64,000 nt of DNA, from assembly GCF_028553785.1 (NCBI RefSeq), contig NZ_CP067136.1, positions 2,223,501-2,287,500 on the forward strand. The letters run 5' to 3'. A program made the position numbers and the translations under genes. The notes under the pieces are model-generated. The model worked only from the letters and a program-made list of their open reading frames with translations. It had not been told where the DNA came from and ran no database searches. Below, in pieces: positions 50,167-59,853 of this stretch (positions are counted from its first letter, which is position 1; every line of letters begins with the position of its first letter). Source of the DNA: Paracoccus fistulariae (GTDB lineage: Bacteria; Pseudomonadota; Alphaproteobacteria; Rhodobacterales; Rhodobacteraceae).

Positions 50167-53100
50167 ATGGCAACCCTCGTCCTCGGTGCCGTCGGTTCCG
50201 CCATCGGCGGGGCCTTCGGTGGCGCGATCCTCGGCTTCTCTGGTGCCGCCATCGGCGGTTTCATCGGCTCGACCATCGGATCGGTGGTCGACAGCTGGAT
50301 CGTGTCCTCGCTGGCCCCGGCGCAGAAGATCGAGGGCCAGCGCCTCGACAGCTTGCGGATCACGTCTGCTACCGAAGGCGCGATCATCCCGCGCCTCTAC
50401 GGGCGCATGCGTATCGGCGGCAACGTCATCTGGGCGACCGATTTCCGCGAGGAGACGAAGACCACAACGCAAGGCGGCGGCAAGGGCGGCGGCGGTGGAA
50501 AGGTCCGGACGACCGAATACCTCTACTACGCCAGCTTCGCCGTGGCGCTCTGCGAAGGCCCGATCACCGGCATCGGGCGCATCTGGGCGGATGGCAAGCC
50601 GCTCGACATGAGCGGCATCACCTGGCGCTGGTATCCCGGCAACGAGACCCAGACCGCCGATCCGTTCATTGCGGCGAAGATGGGCGCCGCCAACACCCCC
50701 GCGTACCGCGGCACGGCCTATGTCATTTTCGAGGAACTGCCGCTTGGAACCTACGGCAACCGCCTGCCGCAGCTGTCGTTCGAGGTCTTCCGGCCGCTTG
50801 CGGATCCCGACACGGCCGAAGGGCTGGTCAAGGCCGTGACCATGATCCCGGCCTCGGGCGAGTTCACCTATGCGACCGAAGCGGTCCGCAAGACGGTCGG
50901 GGCCACGACCACGGTGTTCGGCCAGACCACCGGCGGCACCACCTCGGCCGAGAACCTGAACGCGCTGCCCGACGAGGCCGATATCGTCGTGGCCCTCGAC
51001 CGCCTGCAAGCCATGGCTCCGGCCGTCGAGAGCGTCAGCCTCGTTGTCGCCTGGTTCGGCAACGACCTGCGCGCTGGGAACTGCACTATCAAGCCCGGCG
51101 TGGAAGTTTCGACCAAGGTCACCAGCCCCAAGGTCTGGACGGTCAATGGCGTGGCGCGGGCGAATGCGCACCTCGTCAGTCGCGACGTCGAGGACCGGCC
51201 GGTCTATGGCGGCACGCCTGCGGATTTCGCGGTGGTGCAGGCGATCCGCGAGATGAAGGCGCGGGGGCTGCGCGTCACCTTCTATCCCTTCCTGCTGTTG
51301 GACGTCCCGCCCGGCAATACCCTGCCGAACCCCTATTCGAACAACGCCGCCACGCGGGGACAGCCGTCATTTCCATGGCGCGGGCGGATCACCTGTTCCC
51401 CGGCGGCAGGCTTCGCAGGGACCGCCGACAAGACCGCCGCTGCGGCCACGCAGGTCTCGGCCTTCTTCGGCGCGGCCACCCCAGCGCAGTTCTCGGTGTC
51501 GGGCGACAACGTGACCTGGACCGGCCCCTCCAGCGACTGGGGCCTGCGCCGGATGATCCTGCACTATGCCCATCTCTGTGCGGTGGCAGGCGGGGTCGAC
51601 GCCTTCCTGATCGGGACCGAGATGCGGGGGCTGACGACGATCCGGTCGAGCGCCAGCGCCTATCCGGCCGTGACCGCATTCAAGGCACTGGCGGCCGACG
51701 TGAAGGCAATCCTCGGGCCGGGCACCAAGGTAGGTTATGCCTCGGACTGGTCGGAGTATTTCGGCCACCAGCCGGGCGACGGGACCGGGGATGTGTTCTT
51801 CCACCTCGACCCGCTCTGGTCGGACGCCAACATCGATTTCATCGGCATTGACAACTACATGCCGCTCTCCGACTGGCGCGATGGCTTCGATCATGCCGAT
51901 GCCCTTGAAGGCTGGCCCGCCATCCATGACCGCGGTTACCTGCAGGCCAATATCGCCGGTGGCGAGGGCTTCGACTGGTTCTATGCCAGCGCGGCCGACC
52001 GGTCGGCACAGATCCGCACCCCGATCACGGATGGCAGCGCAGGCAAACCTTGGGTGTTCCGCTACAAGGATCTGCGCGCCTGGTGGTCGAATGCACATTT
52101 CGACCGGCCGGGCGGGTTGGAAAGCGGCACGCCCACCGCATGGGTGCCGCAGTCGAAGCCCGTCTGGTTCACGGAACTGGGCTGTCCCGCCATCGACCGG
52201 GGCACGAACCAGCCGAACGTCTTCTTCGACCCGAAGTCGTCCGAGAGCTTCACGCCTTACTTCTCGCGCGGCTGGCGCGATGACGCGATCCAGCGCGCCT
52301 ATCTGGAAGCCAGCTATCTCTGGTGGGGAACTCCGGCTAACAATCCCGTGTCGGCCATCTACGGCGGCCGGATGGTCCATGTCCCCGAATGCGCCGCCTG
52401 GACCTGGGATGCGCGGCCCTATCCGTTCTTCCCCGAACTGACCGGCGTCTGGACGGACGGCCCGAACTGGCGGCTTGGTCACTGGCTGACCGGGCGGCTC
52501 GGCGCGGTGTCACTGGCGGCCCTCGTGCGCCACCTCTGCCTGCGCGCTGGGCTTGATGAGGCGTTGATCGACGTCACCTGCCTCTGGGGCGCGGTCGAGG
52601 GCTATGTGATCGGGGCCCTCGAAAGCCCTCGGGCGTCGATTTCCACGCTGGCCCGCCACTTCGGCTTCGATGCCATCGAGACCGAAGGCGTGATCCGTTT
52701 CGTCATGCGCGGCCGCGCCTCGGTCGCCACGCTGGCCATCGACGATCTGGTCGCCAGCCGTGAGGGCGAGGCTTTCGAACTGACCCGCGGCCAGGAGACG
52801 GAACTGCCGCAGGCGTTGAAGTGGCAGGTCGCACGGGCGGACGAGGATTACGACGCGGCGCTGGTCGAGGCACGGCGCATCACCGTGGATACAACACGCA
52901 TCGCGTCCGAGTCCTTCCCGATGGCGATCCCGCCCGAGGAGGCCGAACGCCGCTGCCGCCGCGCGCTGATGGAAGCCTGGATCGGCCGGGAAAGCGCGAC
53001 CTTCCGCCTGCCGCCCTCGCGACTGGCCCTCGATCCGACCGACGTGATCCGGCTCGCGCATGACGGCCGCGAGGTGGAATTCCGGCTCGTTTCGGTCGCC

Positions 53101-54165
53101 GATGCCGAGGCGCGCGGGATCGAGGCGGTCCGTCAGGACCGTGCAGCCTATGATCTGCCGCCCGGTGATCCGCGACCGGCCTCGCTTTCGAGCCCCGTCG
53201 TCTTCGGCACGCCCGAGGTGGTGATGCTGGACCTGCCGCAGATCAGCGAAGATCAGCCCGCCCATCGCCCCCTGATCGCCGCCCATGCCAGCCCCTGGCC
53301 GGGTGAGATCGCGGTGTTCCGCAGCGCGTCCGCGGATGGGTTCAATCTCCTGACCACATTCGGCAGTCGGACGCGGATCGGCACGCTGGCCCTCGACCTC
53401 TTTTCGGGGCCGACCTCCCGCTTCGACCTTGGCAACGAGTTGGTCGTCGATCTGCTGTCAGGAACGCTGGAGAGCGTGACGGATGTCGCGCTGTTCGGTG
53501 GGGCCAATGCACTGGCGGTCGAAAGCGCCCTTGGACAGTGGGAGATCGTCCAGGCGGGTCAGACAGAACTCATCGCCCCCGGCCGCTATCGGCTCACCCG
53601 TCTCCTGCGTGGCCAGCGCGGAACGGAGCATGCCATCGGCAACCCGGCTCCGGCCGGGGCGCGGGTCGTGGTGCTGGATGCGACTTTGGCCTCACTCCCC
53701 ATTGCCGAGGCCGACCTTGGCTTGCCATGGAACTTGCGCGTGGGCCCGGCTGCGCGGGCGGTCAGCGACGCGAGCTATGCCGCGCTGGGCTTCACGCCGA
53801 CCGGCCGGGGTCTCGTGCCCTTCGCGCCGGTCCATGTCGAACAGCCGTGGCGAGCGACCCGCAACCCGGGCGATCTGACGATCCGCTGGGCGCGCCGATC
53901 CCGCGCACTGGTCGCCGATGCCTGGGAGCAGGTCGAGGTGCCGATCGCAGAAGACCTGGAAAGCTACGACGTCCAGATCCTCGACGGGGCCGCGGTCAAG
54001 CGCACACTGACCAGCAGCACGACCTCTGTCCTCTACTCCGCGGCGCACCAGAGTTCCGATTGGGGCGCGCCGCTCGGGCCCGGCCAGACGCTGGCCATCC
54101 GCATCTTCCAGCTCTCGAACCGCCTCGGCCGCGGCACTCCTGCGACCGTGACCCTCCAGTTCTGA
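50167..54165 (+). CDS. Large baseplate/receptor protein, GTA TIM-barrel type (megatron)
   Basis: 1332 residues. The N-terminus is hydrophobic with glycine zippers (GAVGSAIGGAFGGAILGFSG) and may enter the host membrane. A domain follows with GAIIPRLYGRMRIGGNVIWATDF, then a TIM-barrel-like part (about 350-750) with ILHYAHLCAVAGGVDAFLIGTEMRGL, VGYASDWSEYFGH and FIGIDNYMPLSDWRDG. Later come a phage-tail_3 domain and C-terminal beta domains (LTRLLRGQRGTEHAIG). In RcGTA the protein folds into the base of the tail and opens for DNA ejection. Full length, no break. Confidence 0.93.
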   Translation: MATLVLGAVGSAIGGAFGGAILGFSGAAIGGFIGSTIGSVVDSWIVSSLAPAQKIEGQRLDSLRITSATEGAIIPRLYGRMRIGGNVIWATDFREETKTTTQGGGKGGGGGKVRTTEYLYYASFAVALCEGPITGIGRIWADGKPLDMSGITWRWYPGNETQTADPFIAAKMGAANTPAYRGTAYVIFEELPLGTYGNRLPQLSFEVFRPLADPDTAEGLVKAVTMIPASGEFTYATEAVRKTVGATTTVFGQTTGGTTSAENLNALPDEADIVVALDRLQAMAPAVESVSLVVAWFGNDLRAGNCTIKPGVEVSTKVTSPKVWTVNGVARANAHLVSRDVEDRPVYGGTPADFAVVQAIREMKARGLRVTFYPFLLLDVPPGNTLPNPYSNNAATRGQPSFPWRGRITCSPAAGFAGTADKTAAAATQVSAFFGAATPAQFSVSGDNVTWTGPSSDWGLRRMILHYAHLCAVAGGVDAFLIGTEMRGLTTIRSSASAYPAVTAFKALAADVKAILGPGTKVGYASDWSEYFGHQPGDGTGDVFFHLDPLWSDANIDFIGIDNYMPLSDWRDGFDHADALEGWPAIHDRGYLQANIAGGEGFDWFYASAADRSAQIRTPITDGSAGKPWVFRYKDLRAWWSNAHFDRPGGLESGTPTAWVPQSKPVWFTELGCPAIDRGTNQPNVFFDPKSSESFTPYFSRGWRDDAIQRAYLEASYLWWGTPANNPVSAIYGGRMVHVPECAAWTWDARPYPFFPELTGVWTDGPNWRLGHWLTGRLGAVSLAALVRHLCLRAGLDEALIDVTCLWGAVEGYVIGALESPRASISTLARHFGFDAIETEGVIRFVMRGRASVATLAIDDLVASREGEAFELTRGQETELPQALKWQVARADEDYDAALVEARRITVDTTRIASESFPMAIPPEEAERRCRRALMEAWIGRESATFRLPPSRLALDPTDVIRLAHDGREVEFRLVSVADAEARGIEAVRQDRAAYDLPPGDPRPASLSSPVVFGTPEVVMLDLPQISEDQPAHRPLIAAHASPWPGEIAVFRSASADGFNLLTTFGSRTRIGTLALDLFSGPTSRFDLGNELVVDLLSGTLESVTDVALFGGANALAVESALGQWEIVQAGQTELIAPGRYRLTRLLRGQRGTEHAIGNPAPAGARVVVLDATLASLPIAEADLGLPWNLRVGPAARAVSDASYAALGFTPTGRGLVPFAPVHVEQPWRATRNPGDLTIRWARRSRALVADAWEQVEVPIAEDLESYDVQILDGAAVKRTLTSSTTSVLYSAAHQSSDWGAPLGPGQTLAIRIFQLSNRLGRGTPATVTLQF

Positions 54166-54186
54166 TCCCAACCCACGGGAATCCCC

Positions 54187-56109
54187 ATGTCCGACACCAC
54201 GACCCATCTGGGCCTGCCGTATCTTCTGGCCGCCCAAGCCCAGAAGCATGTCACCCATAACGAGGCGCTGCGCCTGCTCGATGCCATGGTGCAGCTTTCC
54301 GTCCTTGACCGGATGCGCACCACGCCACCCGCCAGCCCGGCAGACGGCGACCGACACCTGGTGGCTTCCGGCGCCACTGGCCTCTGGGCGGGGTGGGATC
54401 TGAACATCGCCTTCTGGATCGACGCCGCATGGATCCGGCTGGTGCCGCGCACCGGATGGATGGTCTGGGTCGCAGCCGAGAGCCTGTTCCTCGTCTGGAC
54501 CGGCAGCGCCTGGGAGGTCGTGGGCGAACCGCGCGACGTATCGGATGCCGTGTTCAGCCTCGTGAACGATGCGGACCCGACGAAGAAGGCGACCTTCTCG
54601 CTGGCAGGGATCAGCGCGGGCACCACGCGCAGCTTCACACTGCCAAACACCTCGTCCGAGTTGGCGATTCTCGCAGGCACCCAGACCTTCACCGGCAACA
54701 AGACCTTCTCCGGCACGTTGACCGCCTCGGGCACAGTCGCGGTCTCGGCTGCCTCCGCCAGCATCGGGACGGCCACGACGACCGCGATCTACGGCATGGG
54801 GACCGGGGCCACGACCTCGGGCGTGACCAAGACCGTGAACCTCGGCACCGGTGGCGCATCCGGATCGACCACCGTCGTGAACATCGGCTCGGCCACGGCT
54901 GGCGCGGGCGGCACGACCGTCATCAACACGCCCACGGTCACCTTTGCCAATGCCGTCACGCAGGTCGGCATGCCCCAGGCGAACCTGACAGCGCAGCTCT
55001 TGGGCCTCGGCGGGGCCACGGCCGACAGCTACAATCGGTTGTCGGTAAACACACCAGCCGTCCTTCTGAACAACGCCGGTGCCGGGATCGAGGCGACGGT
55101 CAACAAGGCCGCGGCAGGGAACGACGCCGCCTTTGCCTTCAAAACCGGCTTCTCGGCGCGGGCGCTGATTGGCCTCCTTGGCAATGACGACTTCAGCTTC
55201 AAGGTCAGCCCGGACGGCTCGGCCTTCTACGACGCGATCAGGATCGACCGCGCGAGCGGCCAGGTGGAACTGCCGCAGCCCACGGTCCTGCCGGGGCTGG
55301 CCGCCGCGCCATCCCCGCCGCCCTCAGGCAAGGCATCGGTCTACGCCCGCAACCGTGCCGGGGCGCCGTGGATCGACGTGATGCGCCCCTCGGGCCGGGA
55401 CTTCCCGCTCCAGCCGCATTTCGGGGTGAACCGGATCGCCAACTGGTCGCCCTCGACCGGCACGACGGTGACCACCGAAGGCCTGCCAATCACTTCGGTC
55501 GGCACCGTTTCGACGCCCACGCTGGCCGCAACGAACCTTGCGACTTCCATGCGGCGCTGGCGTCTGACATCGGCGGCCGTCGTGGACTCGGTGGCCGACC
55601 AGCGATCCGCTGGCTGGGCCTGCTGGCGCGGCAATGCCGCAGGCCTTGGTGGCTGGACCTTCGTGACGCGGATTTCGCTGACGACGCTGCAAGCGACAGG
55701 CATGGGGTTCTTCGGGCTCTATGGATCAACCGCAGCGCTTGCCACCACCTTGACGCTGGCTGCAGCCATCAACTGCATTGGTATCGGCTTCCAGCGCGGC
55801 ACCCATGCCAACTGGCAGCTGGTCGCAAACGACGGGACCGGGGCACCGACCTTGACCGACCTCGGGGCCGCCTTCGCCATCGCGACCGGCGGCGTCGTGA
55901 CCCTTTTCATCGCTGCGCCGCCGAACGGTTCGTCGGTGTGGGTCCGAACTGTGAATGAGGTCACCGGCGCCATCTTCGAACAGGAAATCACCGCCGATCT
56001 GCCCGCCGCGACGCAGTTCCTGTCGCCGCGGCTGTTCCTGAACACCGGCGCCACGGCCGCCGCCGTCGCCTACGACTGCGCTGGGGTCTATGTCGAGACG
56101 GACTTCTAG
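54187..56109 (+). CDS. Tail fibre/receptor-binding protein with DUF2793 start
   Basis: 640 residues. The N-terminal DUF2793 block (about 1-115) reads TTHLGLPYLLAAQAQKHVTHNEALRLLDAMVQLSV and WVAAESLFLVWTGSAWEVVG. A Thr/Gly/Ala-rich repeat stalk (FTGNKTFSGTLTASGTVAV, TVNLGTGGASGSTTVVNIG) follows, then a beta-rich end from about 410. It attaches by its N-terminus to the baseplate and probably binds cell-surface sugar. It is the last gene of the late operon, before a terminator. Confidence 0.85.
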   Translation: MSDTTTHLGLPYLLAAQAQKHVTHNEALRLLDAMVQLSVLDRMRTTPPASPADGDRHLVASGATGLWAGWDLNIAFWIDAAWIRLVPRTGWMVWVAAESLFLVWTGSAWEVVGEPRDVSDAVFSLVNDADPTKKATFSLAGISAGTTRSFTLPNTSSELAILAGTQTFTGNKTFSGTLTASGTVAVSAASASIGTATTTAIYGMGTGATTSGVTKTVNLGTGGASGSTTVVNIGSATAGAGGTTVINTPTVTFANAVTQVGMPQANLTAQLLGLGGATADSYNRLSVNTPAVLLNNAGAGIEATVNKAAAGNDAAFAFKTGFSARALIGLLGNDDFSFKVSPDGSAFYDAIRIDRASGQVELPQPTVLPGLAAAPSPPPSGKASVYARNRAGAPWIDVMRPSGRDFPLQPHFGVNRIANWSPSTGTTVTTEGLPITSVGTVSTPTLAATNLATSMRRWRLTSAAVVDSVADQRSAGWACWRGNAAGLGGWTFVTRISLTTLQATGMGFFGLYGSTAALATTLTLAAAINCIGIGFQRGTHANWQLVANDGTGAPTLTDLGAAFAIATGGVVTLFIAAPPNGSSVWVRTVNEVTGAIFEQEITADLPAATQFLSPRLFLNTGATAAAVAYDCAGVYVETDF

Positions 56110-56112
56110 GGC

Positions 56113-56149
56113 GGCGGGCGCATTCGTCCCCCCAGCGGATGCGCCCGCC
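56113..56149. terminator. Terminator after the late operon
   Basis: GGCGGGCGCAT (56113-56123) and ATGCGCCCGCC (56139-56149) are perfect 11-bp arms with a 15-nt loop, 3 bp after the tail fibre stop, followed by CCTTTC. The minus-strand RepB-like gene converges from the right, so it may serve both sides. Confidence 0.65.
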
Positions 56150-56330
56150 CCTTTCAATGGCCGGAAGCCGACCATTGGGCTGGCGAAAACTCGAGCCAGC
56201 CTGGCGGGCTCCGAGCGGGTTCGCCGCCATCCCCGCCGCCGCGCTTGATCCGGCCCTCTGTCCAGCGTCTCCTGCGGTCCCCGCGCTTTCGGGTCCGGGT
56301 CCTCATCGTCGATAGGAAGCAGTCGGCGAA

Positions 56331-57266
56331 CTAATCGGCCTCACTGCTCCGCGCTTCCGTCGTGGGCGCTGGCTGCGCCAGGCCCGCGACGATCTGCCGA
56401 AACTCGCCAAGGATTTCGCCATGGTTCTTGTCGAGGTAGCGGGCGAGACGGTCATTCTGCAGGAGCCGCTCGACATAGCGACCGGCCACCACCAGCCGGA
56501 GGTGATCGGGCCCAAGGGTGCCTTCGATCAGCTTGATGTTCTTTTGCAGGTTGGCCATCTCGGCCTTCATCCGCTCGGCTTGTTCGCGTGTCACACCTGC
56601 AGGTGTCTTCTTTGCAGCCGGGTCTACCAGGTCAGCGGCGTCAGATGCTGCGAGGATCGCCTCGACATAGGGCACCGTGTAGTTGTTAGCCGCAACCATC
56701 AGTTCCGCCGCCTGAATCTGCCGCAAGGGCTTCATCTTCCGCAGGGACCGGAAGCTGTTGATCGGGCAGTGCCGGGCCTTCAGCAGTTCGGCGGCCTCCG
56801 GACAGATTCCGTTCAGCAGGGTCCGCTTCTGTCGGATCAGAGCGATGTTCACATTCAGCGTTGCCGCGATGCGGGCCTCCGATACGCCACGCTCGACCGC
56901 GCGCAGGATCATCTTATGCTCCTGGATCGTGGCGAGGCGGCTGATGCGCTTGTTGTAAGTGAAGGATTCGTCGTCGGTCGCCACCAGGCAGGTGACGGTC
57001 GTCTCGCCCATTTCCTTCAGAACATTCAGCCGAACATGGCCATCGAGAAGGATGAAGGACCCTTCCTGTCCTGCCGCACGGGCGACCACCGGCGGTTCGA
57101 TCAGCCCGACCTCGCGGATCGACGCGGCGATCTGTCCATACTTCTGGCTCTTGGGCACTGTGGCCGGCAGTTGCTTGACCGGCAGGATCGCGTCGATCTG
57201 GATCGTGCGCAGGTTCGCCTCGAATCCCGGGCTCTTCGGCGGAGGCATTTTCTCCATGTGTGTCAT
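56331..57266 (-). CDS. RepB/ParB-like plasmid-partition protein (2)
   Basis: 311 residues. The N-terminal ParB-like domain has IQIDAILPVKQLPATVPKSQKYGQIAASIREVGLIEPPVVA and FILLDGHVRLNVLKEMG (the arginine patch equivalent is GHVR). A central helix-turn-helix region follows (VERGVSEARIAATLNVNIALIRQKRTLLNGICPEA). The C-terminal part (EQAERMKAEMANLQKNIKLIEGTLGPDHLRLVVAGRYVERLL) is the RepB C-terminal domain. It is the last gene of a three-gene operon, overlapping its neighbour by 4 bp. No ParA is present, so classic partition is unlikely. Role unknown; a DNA-bridging partner of the recombinase is an inference. Confidence 0.85.
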   Translation of the reverse strand: MTHMEKMPPPKSPGFEANLRTIQIDAILPVKQLPATVPKSQKYGQIAASIREVGLIEPPVVARAAGQEGSFILLDGHVRLNVLKEMGETTVTCLVATDDESFTYNKRISRLATIQEHKMILRAVERGVSEARIAATLNVNIALIRQKRTLLNGICPEAAELLKARHCPINSFRSLRKMKPLRQIQAAELMVAANNYTVPYVEAILAASDAADLVDPAAKKTPAGVTREQAERMKAEMANLQKNIKLIEGTLGPDHLRLVVAGRYVERLLQNDRLARYLDKNHGEILGEFRQIVAGLAQPAPTTEARSSEAD

Positions 57267-58156
57267 GATCTTGGCTCCTGAAGGCCATCGACGATCATGC
57301 GCGGCACGGAATCGAGCCCCTCGGCACGAAGCAGCGTCAAGAAGTTCTCATCCTTCAAGAGCGACTGAAATGCAGCATCGAGAAACAGCAGGCTGCTGCG
57401 CGTCGACTGCGCCCTGCGGACCATGTCCTGCTGACGCTCGGCCTCGGCGCGATAGGCTTTGACCAGCGCGGCAGATGTCATTCGCGCGCGTGGCTGTTTG
57501 TTCCGCGCGCCACCTCGCTGCTTGCCGTGACGGTGGCGCAACTCGACCAGCCGCCGCGCCTCCAGCAATTTCTTTCCGCGCAGTTCACCCGAGGCATAAG
57601 CAGCCTCCAGCGCCTTCTGCACGTCCTTCTCCTCGGCCCGCGTGATGTAGAGCGCGACGCTGAGCGGCATCTGCCCGGTTTCGACCGCGATCAGCAGGCG
57701 TTCTTCACCGTTGGCGATCAACTCACCGATTTCATGGACATAGGCGAGGGAAAGCCCCGTCTTGTCGGCGATCTGATGGTCCGAATATCCGCGGTCGCGC
57801 AGGATGGCGATGTCCTGCAACAGTTCGAGCGGCCGCTGCTGGCGGCGGGCGATGTTCTCGATCACGCTGCGCAGAAGGCGTTCGGCCTCGCTCGCATCCA
57901 CGACGATGGCCGGGATGTGGGTTTCCCCAAGGGCGACATAAGCCTCCATCCGCCCCTGACCGCAGACCAGACGATAGGACACTCCCGCCTCTTCATCGAC
58001 CCGGGCGACGGTGATCGGCTTTTTCAGCCCGACCTTGCCGATACTGTCCACGAGCGCGCGAAAGGTCTTTTCCGAGCGTTCGCGCGGATTTTCCACGGTG
58101 ATGGCGGAAATCGGGATCATCTGCACTTCGTCCCGCATCTCGACTTCGCTCACCAT
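57263..58156 (-). CDS. RepB/ParB-like plasmid-partition protein (1)
   Basis: 297 residues. The ParB-like domain is MIPISAITVENPRERSEKTFRALVDSIGKVGLKKPITVA and YRLVCGQGRMEAYVALGETHIPAIVVD (GQGR instead of GERR). The HTH is RDRGYSDHQIADKTGLSLAYVHEIGELIANGEERLLIAVETGQMPLSVAL, with RepB-type C-terminal helices (SSLLFLDAAFQSLLKDENFLTLLRAEGLDSVPRMIVDGL). It overlaps the recombinase stop by 7 bp and the next gene by 4 bp. Paralogous in architecture to the gene downstream, but clearly diverged. Confidence 0.85.
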   Translation of the reverse strand: MVSEVEMRDEVQMIPISAITVENPRERSEKTFRALVDSIGKVGLKKPITVARVDEEAGVSYRLVCGQGRMEAYVALGETHIPAIVVDASEAERLLRSVIENIARRQQRPLELLQDIAILRDRGYSDHQIADKTGLSLAYVHEIGELIANGEERLLIAVETGQMPLSVALYITRAEEKDVQKALEAAYASGELRGKKLLEARRLVELRHRHGKQRGGARNKQPRARMTSAALVKAYRAEAERQQDMVRRAQSTRSSLLFLDAAFQSLLKDENFLTLLRAEGLDSVPRMIVDGLQEPRS

Positions 58157-59727
58157 GGTGTCACCTCCGAAACCGGAACGCGCCTCGCCATGTCGAAGAA
58201 GAAATCCAGCGTTTCAAATCGGAAAGCGTCCAGCATCAGGCCATTCTCCTCGGCAAGCCTCAAGGGTTTGATCCGCATCTCGAATTGGGGCAGCAGGTAG
58301 TAGTCGAGCGCGGCGGTATTCGTTCGCTCCATCCGGATGGCGATGGTGATGTCGGGCGCGAGGCCGGTGTCGAAGCGGATTTTCCAGCGCAAGCCGCCCG
58401 CGGAAGTTTCGCGGCAGTGGGCGACGACGACGGAGGCGGTGAATTCGCCATTGATCGTCAGCAGGTCTGTCGCCGGATTGCGGGACACGGTGCCGCCAAG
58501 ACGGGTGATCTCGCAGATCACACGCTCCACCTCGTCGCCGTGGAACAGCCGCAGCATGCGGTTCACTTCGATGTAGTGGTAGTCCCGGTCCGGAGTGAAG
58601 CCGACAAGGGAATAGGCCCGGATCAGGCTGCCGAACCGATGGGCATAGGCGCCGCTGGACGGCATTCCGTCGGCCTCGTCGATCACCAGACCGGATATGT
58701 AGCCATGCCGCTGGAACAGCCGCGTCAACCGTTCCAACATCTCGTCGTCCGAGAATCGGCGGTTGCGGGCGGCGATGATCGCCTGCACCTTCTGAAACTG
58801 TTTCGGCTCGACGATGGCCTCGAAGGCCCCTTCCGACCGGATCCACATCTCCGGGCCATTCGCGACCCGCTTCTGCTTCAGCTTGAAGGAGCGCCGGTTA
58901 TAGACGTTGTTGCCGATGTATTTCTCGTTGGTCAGGATCTGATGGACGGTGGCGCGGGTCCAGGCCCGGCCGAGATCGGTCAGGATTCCGCGCTCGTTCA
59001 GTTCGGCCGCGATTTCGCTTTCCGAACGGCCGTGCTTGAGGAACCGGCTGTAGATCCAGCGGACGGTTCTTACCTCGGCGTCTGGCCCGGGAACCAGGAT
59101 CACCCGGTCTGTCTGCAAGCTCTTGTGCTCACCACGCTTCAGCTCGGCCTTCACCTCGCCGCGTTCGTCAAGCAGAACCCGGCGAAGGCCAAAACCCGCC
59201 GCACCGCCCTGACGGAAGCCGCGTTCGATCAAGCGGCACTGTCCGATGAAGACCTTGTTGGAAAGTTCCCGGCTGTATTCCCCCGCCATCGCGCGCTTGA
59301 CGCTCTTGACGATCGTGGCAACCGGGCCGCCGTCGTTTTCGAATTGCTCGGCGCAATACTCGACTTGCTTGTTTGCGCGACGGCAGATGTATTCGTAATA
59401 GGCGGATTCATCGGCATCCTGAAACCGCCCCCATCGGCTGACGTCATAGACAAGGATCACCTCGAAATCCGCCGTGCCGTCCTGCACATCCTGGATCAGC
59501 TGTTGTAAGGCTTCGCGCCCCTCGATCCTCAGCCCGCTCTTTCCGGCATCAGCATAGGAACGGACCAGTTCAAAGCCGCGTTCCTCCGCGTATTTGCGGA
59601 TCGCATCCGACTGGTTTTCCGTCGAGTATTTCTGATGGTCCGTGGACATGCGGACATATTCGGCCGCACGGCGCTTTGGCGGGGAGTTCGCCGGTTCTTT
59701 TGTTGAGGGCGGCTCTCTGCCTGCCAT
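58150..59727 (-). CDS. Large serine recombinase
   Basis: 525 residues. The catalytic domain has AAEYVRMSTDHQKYSTENQ with nucleophile Ser28, VILVYDVSRWGRFQDADES and VKRAMAGEYSRELSNKVFIGQ. The recombinase domain has RTVRWIYSRFLKHGRSESEIAAELNERGILTD and HQILTNEKYIGNNVYNRRSFKLKQ. The zinc-ribbon Cys seen in many large serine recombinases is not found. The C-terminal part is replaced by a long beta-rich region (VERVICEITRLGGTVSRNPATDLLTINGEFTASVVVAHC). It heads an operon with two ParB/RepB-like genes. The prophage already has a tyrosine integrase, so this enzyme may serve another DNA element or an inversion. Confidence 0.9.
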   Translation of the reverse strand: MAGREPPSTKEPANSPPKRRAAEYVRMSTDHQKYSTENQSDAIRKYAEERGFELVRSYADAGKSGLRIEGREALQQLIQDVQDGTADFEVILVYDVSRWGRFQDADESAYYEYICRRANKQVEYCAEQFENDGGPVATIVKSVKRAMAGEYSRELSNKVFIGQCRLIERGFRQGGAAGFGLRRVLLDERGEVKAELKRGEHKSLQTDRVILVPGPDAEVRTVRWIYSRFLKHGRSESEIAAELNERGILTDLGRAWTRATVHQILTNEKYIGNNVYNRRSFKLKQKRVANGPEMWIRSEGAFEAIVEPKQFQKVQAIIAARNRRFSDDEMLERLTRLFQRHGYISGLVIDEADGMPSSGAYAHRFGSLIRAYSLVGFTPDRDYHYIEVNRMLRLFHGDEVERVICEITRLGGTVSRNPATDLLTINGEFTASVVVAHCRETSAGGLRWKIRFDTGLAPDITIAIRMERTNTAALDYYLLPQFEMRIKPLRLAEENGLMLDAFRFETLDFFFDMARRVPVSEVTPW

Positions 59728-59853
59728 TCCTGTCTCCAGATCAGTTCATGCAGGCGTCTCCGTCTGGTCGGACCCGGGGTATTGGCTGGGGCGCAAAATG
59801 GAATCTGCCGCTGTGTTGTCTTCCCCAAAGGTTTACCGGAGGAGGACGCCGCG

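Noticed and set aside
32935..56109. Gene transfer agent cluster instead of phage
   Set aside because: Tip genes are GTA-like, but head genes are lambda-like, and integrase, att repeats, early genes and lysis cassette form one prophage.
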